DNA of 64,000 bases, taken from the NCBI GenBank assembly GCA_021014325.1, contig CM037469.1:16573201-16637200 (forward strand), in the 5' to 3' direction. The position numbers were made by a program, and so were the translations under genes. The stretch comes from Plazaster borealis (taxonomy: Eukaryota; Echinodermata; Asteroidea; Forcipulatida; Labidiasteridae). How positions within the stretch are numbered: position 1 is the stretch's first letter; each line of letters begins with the position of its first letter. Below are positions 63,948-64,000 of the stretch, piece by piece. Below the pieces are notes generated by a model that did no database searches, was not told the DNA's origin, and was given only the letters and a program-made list of their open reading frames with translations.

Positions 63948-64000
63948 CTATATATAAATTGTTTTTTTACGGAAAACAAAGTTGGTTTCATTAACCCCAA

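Overview
The window is intron-dense metazoan DNA. It holds tRNA-derived SINEs, terminal-inverted-repeat elements, a decayed Penelope-like retroelement and AT microsatellites. The gene content (a huge secreted mosaic protein) and the look of one dispersed MITE family suggest a marine deuterostome, most likely an echinoderm. That is an inference from overall character, not a database match.

Essentially all supportable coding sequence belongs to one gene on the minus strand, transcribed from high to low coordinates. I reconstructed 103 exons between 63947 and 723 by pairing AG acceptors with GT donors and requiring the reading phase to be kept across every junction. They give about 18,046 nt (about 6,015 residues) of continuous frame with no internal stop. 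Neither the start codon nor the stop codon is in the window, so the gene runs past both edges. No promoter or polyadenylation site is visible.

From N to C terminus the fragment contains: a Pro/Thr-rich stretch (63.9-63.3 kb); twelve tandem copies of an unrecognised ten-cysteine module (63.0-40.5 kb), the first carrying a SAP-like motif in its hinge; a linker with two furin-type sites (40.6-38.9 kb); an unrecognised domain (36.5-34.2 kb); one fibronectin-III-like repeat and a PAN/apple-like domain (33.2-31.7 kb); about fifteen further fibronectin-III-like repeats (31.5-13.1 kb); an unclassified insert of about 450 residues (12.7-7.9 kb); two more FN3-like repeats (7.7-6.6 kb); a region with a polybasic site and a second furin-type site (6.3-3.4 kb); and cadherin-like NDxP repeats leading into what may be an EGF domain (2.9-0.7 kb). 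This reads as a giant extracellular or cell-surface adhesion/matrix protein, possibly cut into several chains. I cannot name it.

The introns carry the rest. They hold at least three tRNA-like SINE families, a MITE family with an inverted 'GGCACTG(G/T)ACAC' end, two larger elements with terminal inverted repeats (36.5-38.8 and 58.0-59.5 kb), GC-rich palindromic MITEs at both ends of the 0-5.7 kb region, and a 4-kb intron (19.7-23.8 kb) built from nested SINEs, (AT)n and the Penelope-like element. The most notable observation is the ten-cysteine module array, with its mixed exon cassettes and a paired loss of two cysteines in one copy.
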